Assembly (NCBI GenBank): GCA_963842955.1 | Contig: CAWJIJ010000002.1 | Coordinates: 186,001-250,000, forward strand | Source: JARFQW01 sp963842955 | GTDB taxonomy: Bacteria > Pseudomonadota > Gammaproteobacteria > Steroidobacterales > XN24 | Direction: 5' to 3' | Length of the DNA stretch: 64,000 nucleotides | Part shown: piece by piece, positions 15,358 to 24,112 of the stretch | Numbering within the stretch: position 1 is the stretch's first letter | Layout of the letters: each line of letters opens with the position of its first letter | Made by a program: the position numbers and the translations under genes | The notes under the pieces: generated by a model | Seen by the model: only the letters and a program-made list of their open reading frames with translations | Told to the model about the DNA's origin: nothing | Database searches by the model: none

Positions 15358-15981
15358 TTGACACACTCACCTTCCCGGTCCGTTGGCGTGGTTTTGTTCC
15401 CGGAATTTGAACTCCTGGACGTGTTCGGGCCGCTGGAGATGTACGGCATGGACCCCGACGCGTTTCAGCTCTGGATGGTCGCCGAGCAGGCCGGTCCGGT
15501 CGCCAGCCGCCAGGGGCCGGTCTCCATCGCCGAACACGCATTCCCGGATGACCGCCAGTACGACCTGCTGCTGGTACCGGGTGGCCAGGGCACCCGCAAG
15601 CAAGTGGACAACCCCGTCATCCTCGACTGGCTTGCGGCACAGGCGGCAAACGCCGAATACGTCACCTCCGTATGCACCGGCAGTGCCCTCCTGGCCAGGG
15701 CCGGCCTGCTCGACGGGGTTCGGGCCACAACCAACAAGAAAGCATTCGCTTGGGTCGCTGGGCAGCGTGGGCAGGTCCGGTGGGAGAAAGAAGCCCGATG
15801 GGTGGAAGACGGCCGGTTTTTCACCTCTTCCGGGGTCTCCGCGGGCATGGACATGACGCTGGCCCTGATCGCCCGGTTGCTGGACCAGGAGACCGCGGAG
15901 CAGTTCGCCTGCTGGGCCGAGTACGAGTGGCACCAGGACGCGGGGTGGGACCCGTTTGCCCGGATCCACGGGCTGGTCTAG
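15358..15981 (+). CDS. DJ-1/PfpI (ThiJ) family protein
   Basis: 207 residues from a TTG at 15358 with GGAGA upstream. VGVVLFPEFELLDVFGPLEMYG and YDLLLVPGGQGTRK lead to the nucleophile elbow TSVCTGSALLARAGLLDG with the conserved Cys. A glutamate near the start and ATTNK.AF after the elbow fit the glutamine-amidotransferase-like subgroup often annotated as isonitrile-hydratase-like. Activity is not assigned. Confidence 0.86.
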   Translation: MTHSPSRSVGVVLFPEFELLDVFGPLEMYGMDPDAFQLWMVAEQAGPVASRQGPVSIAEHAFPDDRQYDLLLVPGGQGTRKQVDNPVILDWLAAQAANAEYVTSVCTGSALLARAGLLDGVRATTNKKAFAWVAGQRGQVRWEKEARWVEDGRFFTSSGVSAGMDMTLALIARLLDQETAEQFACWAEYEWHQDAGWDPFARIHGLV

Positions 15982-16024
15982 GCCTCGCCTCATCGATCGG
16001 CGCTCAGGGGTCAGTCCGGGGAGT

Positions 16025-16558
16025 TCACTCCGTGGCCGGCGAAGCGGCGAGCAGGTCCCTGATCCTGGCCTCCGTCACCGCGTAATCGCCTTCGCCGATC
16101 TTCCGGTAGACCAGCCGGCCCTCCTTGTCGATCAGGTACATCGTCGGCCACGCCTGGTTTCCATAGGCCTTCCACGTGGAGAAATCGTTGTCGATGGCCA
16201 CAGGGTATTCAATGCCGTTGTCTTCCACGTATTCGGCAACATTGGCCACGTCCGCCTCGAAGGGAAACTCGGGCGAATGCACCGCTAGCACCACGAGGCC
16301 CTGGTCGGCGTATCGCTCGTGCCACTGCCTGACGTAGGGCTCTACGTTCTTGCAGTTCCGGCACGCGAAAGTCCAGAACTCCACCAGCACCACGCGCCCC
16401 CGCAGCGCCTCCATGGTGAGGGGCGCGGAATTCAACCAGGTCTCGGCGGTGACCTCCGCGGCCTTCGGCGTTGCCGCCGTGGCCGCCACCGGCGGAATCG
16501 CCGCCGACAGGGCGGTGCTGGCGACAAGCACGGCAAGGAGGGAGTGCAAGACGTTCAT
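16025..16558 (-). CDS. secreted thioredoxin-like (TlpA/redoxin) protein
   Basis: 177 residues. A signal peptide (about 25 residues to AAIPPVA) is followed by a thioredoxin fold with active site FWTFACRNCKNVEPYV (CxxC = CRNC), the insert LAVHSPEFPFEADVANV and the cis-Pro segment QAWPTMYLIDKEG. This resembles the periplasmic DipZ/TlpA group, which reduces or oxidises exported proteins. It is the only minus-strand gene between the integron and mnmE. Confidence 0.86.
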   Translation of the reverse strand: MNVLHSLLAVLVASTALSAAIPPVAATAATPKAAEVTAETWLNSAPLTMEALRGRVVLVEFWTFACRNCKNVEPYVRQWHERYADQGLVVLAVHSPEFPFEADVANVAEYVEDNGIEYPVAIDNDFSTWKAYGNQAWPTMYLIDKEGRLVYRKIGEGDYAVTEARIRDLLAASPATE

Positions 16559-16715
16559 GGGTTGAAGTAGACGCTACGGGACCCGGGAAGTTTCACCGGA
16601 CTGGGTCCGGATTCAGTCGCGGCCACCTTGGCATTTCCTGCGAGACCGAATCGTCATCCGGTTTTGGCTATGCTGTTGCGTATCGTCTTTCCCATCCGCC
16701 GACCGGGGGTATTCC

Positions 16716-17069
16716 ATGACTTATGTGGACGGGTTCGTGACTGCGGTGCCGACGGCCAACAAGGCCGCCTACAAGAAACATGCCGAGGACGCGGCGGTAG
16801 TATTTCTGGAGCACGGGGCGCTGAAGCTGGTGGAGTGCTGGGGGGACGATGTGCCCGACGGTGAGCGAACTTCCTTCCCAATGGCCGTGCAGTGCAAGGC
16901 CGATGAGACTGTCGTCTTCTCCTGGATCATCTGGCCGTCACGGGACGTTCGTAACCAGGGCATGGAGAAGGTGATGGCGGACCCCCGAGTAGGGGCCGAG
17001 CAGAACCCCATGCCCTTCGATGGTCAACGGATGATCTACGGCGGCTTCGAAATGCTGGTCGATGCGTGA
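16716..17069 (+). CDS. DUF1428 family protein
   Basis: 117 residues starting MTYVDGFVTAVPTANKAAYKKHAEDAA. GALKLVECWGDDVPDGERTSFP, VFSWIIWPSRDVRN and the C-terminal MPFDGQRMIYGGFEMLV are the family landmarks. The fold is a ferredoxin-like dimer; role unknown. Confidence 0.9.
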   Translation: MTYVDGFVTAVPTANKAAYKKHAEDAAVVFLEHGALKLVECWGDDVPDGERTSFPMAVQCKADETVVFSWIIWPSRDVRNQGMEKVMADPRVGAEQNPMPFDGQRMIYGGFEMLVDA

Positions 17070-17183
17070 ACGCCCCAGGCAGCCCCCCATCGGGTGACCT
17101 TTGGGTTTTTTCATACCGGGCATGGGGCGCGAGACGTTCGGGGTCCTGTGTAAACTCGGGCCATCGACAACGGGAGCACCACC

Positions 17184-17612
17184 ATGAAAAAACACTCCGC
17201 CAGGCGCCGACAGCGCGTACTGGGTCAAGCGGCCGACCTGATGTTCGCCGCCCCGCAGGTGATGGCCCATCGTCTCTCCCGCATGGCCCTCGCCGGCCTC
17301 TCTCCGTCGAAGCGGGACCGACGGGAGTTCACGACCATGGGCACCGAGAAAATCACGGCCTTCGCCCAGTCGTGGAACGCCATGGCCCTGGAGGCGCTGC
17401 GCTTCAACCAGGAGCTGGCCATGGAATGCTGGAAAGCGGCCTGGACCCCGTGGTGGATGCCGGGCCGGGGTTCGCTCGTGTCCCGGATGCTGACGGACAG
17501 CCGGCGCCTGGAAGTCGCAACGCTGGATACGCTGGGCAGGGGCCTCGCGCCCATCCGCCGTCGTGCGGTAGGCAACGCCCGGCGTCTGAACCGGCAGGCA
17601 GGCACCCGGTGA
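17184..17612 (+). CDS. phasin-like protein (putative polyhydroxyalkanoate granule-associated)
   Basis: 142 residues, strongly basic N-terminus (MKKHSARRRQRVLGQAADLMFAAPQVMAHRLSRMALAG). It then has REFTTMGTEKITAFAQSWNAMALEALRFNQELA, a pattern seen in granule-associated phasin-like proteins. No pha gene is nearby, so the storage-granule role is inferred from the family only. Confidence 0.55.
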   Translation: MKKHSARRRQRVLGQAADLMFAAPQVMAHRLSRMALAGLSPSKRDRREFTTMGTEKITAFAQSWNAMALEALRFNQELAMECWKAAWTPWWMPGRGSLVSRMLTDSRRLEVATLDTLGRGLAPIRRRAVGNARRLNRQAGTR

Positions 17613-17640
17613 ACCCGCCCGTTCGCGAGGAGACCGTCTC

Positions 17641-17964
17641 ATGGCATGGCCACTGCTGATCCTTGCGGGACTGTTTGAAGTGGCCTGGGCCATCGGTCTG
17701 AAATATTCCGACGGCTTCACCCGCCCCTTTGCCAGTGTCCTCACGCTTACGGCGATGGGCATCAGTTTCTGGTTACTCGCGACCGCCATGAAGACCCTGC
17801 CGGTGGGAACCGCGTACAGTGTCTGGGTCGGGATAGGTGCGGTCGGAACGGTGATTCTCGGTATTTTCCTGTTCGACGAACCGGCTTCGGCGATACGGCT
17901 GCTCAGCGTCGGCCTTATCGTTACCGGCATCATCGGCTTGAAGCTGGCTTCACCCGCAAGCTAG
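17641..17964 (+). CDS. sugE: small multidrug resistance transporter, SugE/Gdx type
   Basis: 107 residues with four membrane helices. FEVAWAIGLKYSDGF carries the essential membrane Glu; LPVGTAYSVWVGIGAVGTVILGI is the SugE/Gdx signature (EmrE has a different helix-3 pattern). Characterised Gdx proteins export guanidinium in exchange for protons. No guanidine riboswitch could be recognised in the 28 bp upstream. Confidence 0.86.
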   Translation: MAWPLLILAGLFEVAWAIGLKYSDGFTRPFASVLTLTAMGISFWLLATAMKTLPVGTAYSVWVGIGAVGTVILGIFLFDEPASAIRLLSVGLIVTGIIGLKLASPAS

Positions 17965-18017
17965 TCTCGAGGCGATGCCCGCGGCCGGGCCCGGGCGGAG
18001 TGGCACCGAGGGCAACG

Positions 18018-18368
18018 ATGGATCCGGCAGTTCAGGCCTACCTTGAGAATGTGCCCGCCGATCGACGGGGGCTGGTCAACGAACTGCACGCCTTGATCAT
18101 GGCGTTGTATCCGGATGCGGAGGCGGATCTGTCCTGGGGAATGCCCACCTACCGGTCAGGGGATGGCTGGGTAAGCATTGCCAACCAGAAGCACTATGTC
18201 TCGCTGTACACCTGCGGGGCCGACCACCTGACGGTGTTCAAGAAGCGCCAGCCCGGCGTGAAAACCGGCAAGGGGTGTATCAATCTCAAGCCCTCCGACC
18301 CGCTACCGGTTGCCGATCTCAAGACTGTTATCCGGTCCACGATGGGTATTCGCAAGCCCGCGAAATAA
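18018..18368 (+). CDS. DUF1801 family protein
   Basis: 116 residues from ATG 18018 (MDPAVQAYLENVPADRRGLVNELHALI). ADLSWGMPTYRSGDGWVSIANQKHYVSLY and GKGCINLK are the typical DUF1801/YdhG-like segments. Small soluble alpha-beta protein of unknown role. Confidence 0.87.
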   Translation: MDPAVQAYLENVPADRRGLVNELHALIMALYPDAEADLSWGMPTYRSGDGWVSIANQKHYVSLYTCGADHLTVFKKRQPGVKTGKGCINLKPSDPLPVADLKTVIRSTMGIRKPAK

Positions 18369-18449
18369 AAGCCGCCCCGCCCCGGTCTCTTCCCGTATGC
18401 CGGCGCGGCCGGGTCCGAGAAAAGCCAACGGAAACCGTCGGGGAAACTC

Positions 18450-18929
18450 ATGAAGAAAGCCATCCTGCTCCTGATCACGCACCTGGCGGTCGGCATCGCC
18501 GGTTTTGTCGCCGGCGTCTACTTCCTTCCCATCCTGACGGCGCCGCCGGCACCCAGTGAGGCCGAGGTCGCGGCGGTGGCGAGGGGCGCGGCCTACACGG
18601 GGGAATTCCGAAGAGACCTTGCCGACAGCGACCGCTTGCACTGGGGTGAGGGAACGGTGTCCGTGGCCCGGGACACGATTTCCCTCATGGGCTCCGTGGC
18701 CCCGGGACCGGACTACAAGCTGTACCTGTCACCGGAGTTTGTCGAAACCGAGGCGGACTTCGAGCGCCTGAAAAGCCGAATGGCCCGGGTCGGGGACGTG
18801 AAAACCTTCGACAACTTCCTCGTCAGTGTTCCCGCGTCCGTCAACCCGGAGGATTACACTACGGTGATCATCTGGTGCGAATCCTTTGGTGAATTCATTA
18901 CCGCCGCGCAGTACCGACAGGCCGATTGA
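18450..18929 (+). CDS. DM13-domain protein, membrane-anchored
   Basis: 159 residues. An N-terminal membrane segment (AILLLITHLAVGIAGFVAGVYFLPIL) is followed by a DM13 domain: GEFRRDLADSDRLHWGEGTVSV, GPDYKLYLSPEFVETE and a C-terminal IIWCESFGEFITAAQYR with the single conserved Cys. DM13 domains are proposed to take part in electron transfer or redox reactions at the cell surface; this is family inference. Confidence 0.82.
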   Translation: MKKAILLLITHLAVGIAGFVAGVYFLPILTAPPAPSEAEVAAVARGAAYTGEFRRDLADSDRLHWGEGTVSVARDTISLMGSVAPGPDYKLYLSPEFVETEADFERLKSRMARVGDVKTFDNFLVSVPASVNPEDYTTVIIWCESFGEFITAAQYRQAD

Positions 18930-19410
18930 CGGCCTGTCGCCCTCGATTCTCCCGGCCCACCCGGACGAAGCGACGGCGCTCAGCGCCCTGGCGATCCGGT
19001 CCAAGGGTCACTGGGGATACGATGCAGAGTTCCTCGAAGCGTGCCGGGATGAGCTGACCGTCGATCCCGACCGCATCGACTCACCGGCCCACCGTACGGC
19101 GGTGGCCAGGATTGGCCAGGTCATCGCCGGCTACTACAGCGTGGAACGACTGGGTCCGCAGCGATGGGAGCTGAACGCCCTGTTCGTGGATCCGGCATTC
19201 ATACGTCGCGGCATCGGGTCGCAACTTCTTGCGCACGCACTGGCAGGCGTGCAAGCCGCAGGCGCCCGATCCATCAAGGTCCAGAGCGATCCGGGCGCAG
19301 AGGCCTTTTATCGTCGCGCCGGCGCCATACCGGTGGGTTTCGAGCCCTCGGGAAGTATTGCTGGCCGGGAGCTGCCGGTCCTCGAATTCCGTCTGGGTCG
19401 GCGGCCGTGA
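18886..19410 (+). CDS. GNAT-family N-acetyltransferase
   Basis: About 174 residues if read from TTG 18886 or GTG 18889, both inside the 3' end of the DM13 gene. The domain proper starts around 18945 (LPAHPDEATALSALAIRSKGHWGYDAEFL). The acetyl-CoA loop is LFVDPAFIRRGIGSQLLAHAL and the C-terminal motif AEAFYRRAGAIPVGFEPS. The real start codon is uncertain; no ATG is available. Confidence 0.8.
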   Translation: MVNSLPPRSTDRPIDGLSPSILPAHPDEATALSALAIRSKGHWGYDAEFLEACRDELTVDPDRIDSPAHRTAVARIGQVIAGYYSVERLGPQRWELNALFVDPAFIRRGIGSQLLAHALAGVQAAGARSIKVQSDPGAEAFYRRAGAIPVGFEPSGSIAGRELPVLEFRLGRRP

Positions 19411-19486
19411 GGAAGCACTGCACGGGCCGGGAACACCGGTGCCGGCATCCCGATTTTTTGCCCCGCGCCCTCGGGAACAGATTCGG

Positions 19487-19867
19487 ATGAAGCTCCTTTG
19501 CTTCTATGTTGGCCTGGGCGCGTTGTTGACCCACGAACTGGACGCGATGACCCACACGGAGTGGCGAGTTCTTCCACTGCTGCGCTCGCTGCCCGACGAA
19601 CCGGGACGCGATGTCTTCGTGCTTGCCCACGTGCCGCTCTTTGCCCTGGTGATCGGGCTTGTCGCGAGTCTCCACGAACCCACCCGCCAGCGCGCGAGGT
19701 TCGCGGTCAGCGTGTTTCTCATTGTGCATGCCGGACTCCACGCCCTGTACACAGGTGCCGACACGTACACGTTCCAGGGGGCGATTTCCAACGGACTTAT
19801 CTATGGCGCCGCCGTACTCGGCGCCGTCTACCTGTGGCTGGATCGCAATCACCGGTCAGCCGGTTGA
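19487..19867 (+). CDS. small integral membrane protein (DUF6713-like)
   Basis: 126 residues from ATG 19487. Four membrane helices; landmarks LLTHELDAMTHTEWRVLPLL in the first loop, HVPLFALVIGLVASLHE, and HAGLHALYTGADTYTFQGAISN. The HELDA...EWR pattern is shared by a family of small membrane proteins of unknown function; the family number is from memory and should be checked. Confidence 0.6.
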   Translation: MKLLCFYVGLGALLTHELDAMTHTEWRVLPLLRSLPDEPGRDVFVLAHVPLFALVIGLVASLHEPTRQRARFAVSVFLIVHAGLHALYTGADTYTFQGAISNGLIYGAAVLGAVYLWLDRNHRSAG

Positions 19868-19929
19868 CCTCCGGCGCGCGCCCGCGCGTGTGCTACGTTC
19901 CCGATTCGTCCGCTTGCGAGGGTAACGTC

Positions 19930-20322
19930 ATGTCCACGCCGATTCGGGATCTGTCTTGCGACTTTGTCGTTCTGTGCCCGGACCAGGCGGCAACCGCCAT
20001 GCCGGCCTCGCCCAGCCTTTACGAGGAGCTGGACACTCGCTTCAACGGCTTCACGGATCACTGGCTTGTCGCCGTGCACGGTTTCAACGCCGACTGGCCA
20101 AGCTGGGAGATTCACCCCGCGGGCGATGAGATCGTGGTGCTGTTGTCCGGCGAAGTCACGCTCGTCCTGAAGAACGATGGCGGCGATCAGTTTATCGCGC
20201 TCAATATTCCCGGCAGCTACGTCATCGTCCCCCGGGACACCTGGCACACCGCCCGGATAGACGCGCCCAGCCGGATGCTGTTCATCACTCCGGGTGAGAG
20301 TACGGAGAATCGTGTTCTCTAG
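19930..20322 (+). CDS. cupin-domain protein
   Basis: 130 residues from ATG 19930. FNADWPSWEIHPAGDEIVVLLSGEV holds the first cupin motif (with His and Glu) and YVIVPRDTWHTARIDAPSRMLFITPGEST the second. Single-domain cupins of this type bind metals and serve as enzymes or sensors; no substrate is predicted. Confidence 0.8.
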   Translation: MSTPIRDLSCDFVVLCPDQAATAMPASPSLYEELDTRFNGFTDHWLVAVHGFNADWPSWEIHPAGDEIVVLLSGEVTLVLKNDGGDQFIALNIPGSYVIVPRDTWHTARIDAPSRMLFITPGESTENRVL

Positions 20323-20345
20323 CTTCGTGGAGCGGGAGCGGTGAG

Positions 20346-20987
20346 TTGAACGCGGAGACCTTGGGGCCGGCCGGCCAGGACGAACTGCCGGTCGAGGCCC
20401 GCGAAGTCCTGGAGTTCTGGTTCGGGGAGGCCACGCGGTCCGACGAGGCACTGGGCTTCCAGTCCGCACGCTGGTTCGCAAGGAGAGGGCTTTCGACGAG
20501 GAAATTCGGCGCCGGTTCGGGGAATTGCCCGACAAGGCAGCCGCCGGGGCATTCGAAGACTGGCGATCCACGGCCCGAGGCTCGCTCGCCCTTGTCCTCG
20601 TGCTCGATCAGCTGCCCCGGAATCTGTACCGTGGTGATTCGCGGGCTTTTGCGTATGACGCCTTCGCCCTCGATACCGCTCTTCACGCGCTGGAGCGGGG
20701 CTTCGACCAGGCGCTGCATCCGGTGGAGTCCTCGTTTCTGTATATGCCGCTGGAGCATGCGGAGGATGGCGATCTCCAGGCCCGGTGCGTGTCTCTGTTC
20801 GAGTCGCTGGTCGACGATGCGCCGAAAAACCTGGCGGACTACATTGCCCGGTCTCTTGACTACGCCGAGCGTCACCGAAAGGATCGTGGCCCGCTTCGGG
20901 CGATTTCCTCATCGCAACAAGGTACTGGGTCGAGCCTCTACCGAGGAGGAAGACGAATACCTGGCCTCCGGTGGCGATCGCTTTTAG
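20346..20987 (+). pseudogene. DUF924 family gene with two frameshifts
   Basis: The start (VEAREVLEFWFGEATRSDEALGFQSARWF) and the end (IVARFGRFPHRNKVLGRASTEEEDEYLASG) are in one frame. The middle (AFDEEIRRRFGELPDKAAAG, LVLDQLPRNLYRGDSRAFAYDAFAL and so on to YAERHRK) is in another. The first shift (one base missing) is near 20477-20485 and the second (one extra G) near 20881. Combined, they give a full-length ~200-residue DUF924 protein. Either a decayed gene or two indel errors; the gyrB case makes errors plausible. Confidence 0.75.
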
Positions 20988-21075
20988 GCGCCGCCAGCTT
21001 CGACCCTGCGGCGTTTGTCCCGCGCAGGAACACGCTGTCCCCGAATCCCCATACATCCGACAGAGGACCCAGGCC

Positions 21076-21684
21076 ATGATGAAGCTCTACTTCGCACCCC
21101 GGACAAGGGCGGTCCGCATTGTGTGGCTGCTCGAGGAGCTCAGTCTTCCCTACGAACTCGAGCGTGTCGAGTTCAGGCCGACGACGGATCGGTTTTTTCA
21201 GCAGGCCACACCCACCGGCAAGCTGCCGACGCTGGAGGACGGCAATATCGTCATGTGCGAATCCGGCGCCATCACCGAGTACGTTGTCGAGACCTACGGT
21301 GACGGGCGCCTGTCTCCGGCCTTGGGCACGGCGGAGCGGGCCGCGTATCTCCAGTGGATCCATTTTGCCGAGAGCACGGCGTTTCCGCCCATCGGCGTCC
21401 TCGTGTGGCTGACGCTGTACCGTGATCGGCCGGAGGACCTGGGGAGGTTCATCAAGGATGTCGAGGCCCGCGTCGCCAACGGGCTGTATTACCTGGAGAC
21501 GGCGCTGGACGGAAGGACCTTTCTGCTGGGCGAAGCGTTCACCGCGGCGGACGTCATGATGGGCTTTACCGTCAACGTCGCCGGCATGCTCGGCCAGCTG
21601 GATGACCGCTATCCGAACCTGACAGCCTACCTCGGGCGGCTACAGGATCGGCCTGCCTTTCAGAAGGCGGCGAGCATGACGTAA
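21076..21684 (+). CDS. glutathione S-transferase family protein
   Basis: 202 residues from ATG 21076 (MMKLYFAPRTRAVRIVWLLEELSLPYEL). The N-terminal thioredoxin-like domain includes PTGKLPTLEDGNIVMCESGAITEY with the glutathione-binding Glu-Ser. The C-terminal all-helical domain has LGEAFTAADVMMGF, the conserved N-capping motif. Reaction partner unknown. Confidence 0.9.
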   Translation: MMKLYFAPRTRAVRIVWLLEELSLPYELERVEFRPTTDRFFQQATPTGKLPTLEDGNIVMCESGAITEYVVETYGDGRLSPALGTAERAAYLQWIHFAESTAFPPIGVLVWLTLYRDRPEDLGRFIKDVEARVANGLYYLETALDGRTFLLGEAFTAADVMMGFTVNVAGMLGQLDDRYPNLTAYLGRLQDRPAFQKAASMT

Positions 21685-21757
21685 GGAGTCGATCGCCCGG
21701 TGAGTTTCTGTGTACACGATCACGGCAGGCAAGCTGCTGCTGCGGCCATGATGGGCG

Positions 21758-22423
21758 GTGACCATGAACTACGAAATCGATCATGTCTTTGTCTGGACGG
21801 ACGCCGGTGCACCTGCGGCCGACCGCCTGCTCAGTCTCGGCTTCGCCGAGGCGCCCGGCCGTGAGCATCCGGGACAGGGAACGGCAAACCGTCGCTTCGT
21901 TTTTCGCAACGCCATGCTCGAGTTTCTCTGGGTCCGGGACGAGCGCGAGGCGCTGGCAGCCGGCGGCGGTCGTCTCAAGCTCCTGGACCGGTGGCGACGT
22001 CGAAACAATGGTGCCTCCCCTTTCGGCCTGTGTCTGCGGCCGGCGGATACGACGGCAGCAGCCGACGCGCCGTTTCCCGCATGGGATTACCGGCCGGCGT
22101 GGTTGCCGGCGGCCAGATCGATTCAGGTGGCCGGGGACAGCGAATCGACGGCCACTCCGCTCCTTTTTTGCCTGCCGTTCGCGACCCGGGCCGACTACGC
22201 GGAGAACGCGCCCGCCCACACGGTGGGCGTCACCTCGCTGACCGGGGTTCGCCTTCAGGGCCCCGGGCTGGGTGCGGTTGGCCAACGGCTGACCGGGCCG
22301 CTCGGTGACCGTCTCGAGACCAACGACGCCGAGGCCTCCATGATGGACATCGTTTTCGATGGCCGGGCGCGGAGCATGTCCTTCGACCTCTCTCCGGCAC
22401 TACCCATCCGGCTGCACTGGTAG
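21758..22423 (+). CDS. glyoxalase-like VOC protein
   Basis: 221 residues from GTG 21758 or ATG 21764 (MNYEIDHVFVWTDAGAPAADRLLSLGF). A glyoxalase-like domain with HPGQGTANRRFVFRNAMLEFLWV in the middle and PFGLCLRP after it. Last gene of the plus-strand run before mnmE, which converges on it across a 35-bp gap. Confidence 0.75.
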   Translation: MTMNYEIDHVFVWTDAGAPAADRLLSLGFAEAPGREHPGQGTANRRFVFRNAMLEFLWVRDEREALAAGGGRLKLLDRWRRRNNGASPFGLCLRPADTTAAADAPFPAWDYRPAWLPAARSIQVAGDSESTATPLLFCLPFATRADYAENAPAHTVGVTSLTGVRLQGPGLGAVGQRLTGPLGDRLETNDAEASMMDIVFDGRARSMSFDLSPALPIRLHW

Positions 22424-22458
22424 ACGCCCTCCCCTTTCGGGGAAACGGAGCAGCACCC

Positions 22459-23811
22459 TTACTTCCCGATACAGAAGGTCGAAAAAATTCGGCCAAGCAG
22501 ATCCTCGGTCGAAACCTCGCCGGTGATCTCGCCGAGGCGCTCCTGTGCCAGCCTCAGCTCCTCGGCCATCAACTCGCCGTCCTTTGCGCCAGCCAGGTGC
22601 TCCCGGGCCGCGGCAACGTGGAGCCGGGCGTCTGCGAGTGCCGTGAGGTGCCGGCGGCGCGCGGACAGGGCGCCGCCCGCTTCCGGATGGAAACCCATGC
22701 AGGACTTCAGATGCGCACGCAGATCGTCGACGCCGGCATGGCTGGTCGCCGACAGGCCAAGGGTCGCCGCGCCCTCGGCACCAGCGACGACACCCGCGGG
22801 CTCGCCGGTCAGGTCGATCTTGTTGCGGATAATCGTGACAGGAACACCGTCGGGCAGCTCGTGCGCATCGGGAGGCCCGGCCGGGTCAGCGGCATCGACG
22901 ACCAGGAGAACCCGGTCCGCCTTCGCCATTTCCTCCCGGGCCCGGCGGATCCCCTCCTGTTCGACGATGTTCGCACCCTCCCTGAGACCTGCCGTGTCCA
23001 CCACGTGCAGCGGCATGCCGTCGATCTGGATCTGCTGGCGGAGAAGATCCCGGGTCGTACCCGGAAGATGGGTCACGATGGCCGAGTCTTCGCCGGTCAG
23101 ACAGTTGAGCAGGCTGGACTTGCCGGCATTCGGCCGGCCGGCGATCACGACGGTCATTCCGTCTCTGAGCAGGCGGCCCTGGCGCGCGGTCTCGGTCAGC
23201 CGGTCGAAGCGTCCCAGCAGATCGTCCACCTGGCTGAGGACTGCCGCATCCGCCAGGTAGTCCACTTCTTCCTCGGGGAAGTCCAGCGTCGCTTCCACCC
23301 AGGCTCGCAGCCGCGCCAGTTCGTCGGTCAGCCCGTGAATCTGCGCTGAGAACGCGCCCTGAAGGGAAGCCAGTGCGGCGGATGCGGCCTGCCGCGACCC
23401 GCTCTCGATCAGGTCGGCGATCGCTTCGGCCTGCGCGAGGTCGATGCGGTCATTGACGTAGGCCCGTCGGGAGAACTCGCCGGGCTCGGCCATTCGTGCC
23501 CCGGCGGCCACGCAGGCTTCCACGATCAGCTCCGTCACCACCGGGCCGCCGTGACAGTGGAGCTCCACGACGTCTTCGCCGGTAAACGACCCAGGCCCCG
23601 GAAATACCAGCACCAGGCCTTCATCGAGGAGGGTTCCGGCAGCATCGACGAAGCGGCGCATCCGCGCTTCTCGGGGCGCCGGCAGGTCGCCGGCAAGGGA
23701 CTGCCCAATGCCTAGGGCATCCGGACCGGACAGACGCACGACCGCGATCCCACCACGGCCGGGCGCAGTCGCCGGCGCCACGAGGGTGTCGGTCTCACGA
23801 GTCAGCTTCAT
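22459..23811 (-). CDS. mnmE: tRNA modification GTPase MnmE
   Basis: 450 residues. The N-terminal tetrahydrofolate-binding domain starts DTLVAPATAPGRGGIAVVRLSG. The helical domain is interrupted by the G domain (G1 GRPNAGKSSLLN, G3 DTAGLRE, G4 NKID), and the protein ends in the conserved FCIGK with the catalytic-region Cys. With MnmG it installs the cmnm5 group at U34 of certain tRNAs. The position beside the yidC-rnpA-rpmH-dnaA block is conserved in gammaproteobacteria. Confidence 0.97.
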   Translation of the reverse strand: MKLTRETDTLVAPATAPGRGGIAVVRLSGPDALGIGQSLAGDLPAPREARMRRFVDAAGTLLDEGLVLVFPGPGSFTGEDVVELHCHGGPVVTELIVEACVAAGARMAEPGEFSRRAYVNDRIDLAQAEAIADLIESGSRQAASAALASLQGAFSAQIHGLTDELARLRAWVEATLDFPEEEVDYLADAAVLSQVDDLLGRFDRLTETARQGRLLRDGMTVVIAGRPNAGKSSLLNCLTGEDSAIVTHLPGTTRDLLRQQIQIDGMPLHVVDTAGLREGANIVEQEGIRRAREEMAKADRVLLVVDAADPAGPPDAHELPDGVPVTIIRNKIDLTGEPAGVVAGAEGAATLGLSATSHAGVDDLRAHLKSCMGFHPEAGGALSARRRHLTALADARLHVAAAREHLAGAKDGELMAEELRLAQERLGEITGEVSTEDLLGRIFSTFCIGK

Positions 23812-24112
23812 GACGGCATGGCCCGACCCCCGGTCGAGGGGGATACGGGAACCTCGCCCGGGCGGACGGGTCCATCAAACCTGGGGGCAAGCCACGGTTC
23901 GCTGGAACGCCGGGTTGTGAAATTGACCTGCGCCATCGTCTGGGTGAGTGCTCCCGGAAGGTTCTTCGTCATTGCGAGTACGGCATGGACTCGCGGGATT
24001 TCACGGCGGTCGTCCCCAACAGCCCGCAGACCCCGAAACCCGAATGCACACCCGGGTGGTGCAAGGACCCTCGCCATCTATAGTTGGACAGAATTCTACG
24101 GGAGGGTCCGGC

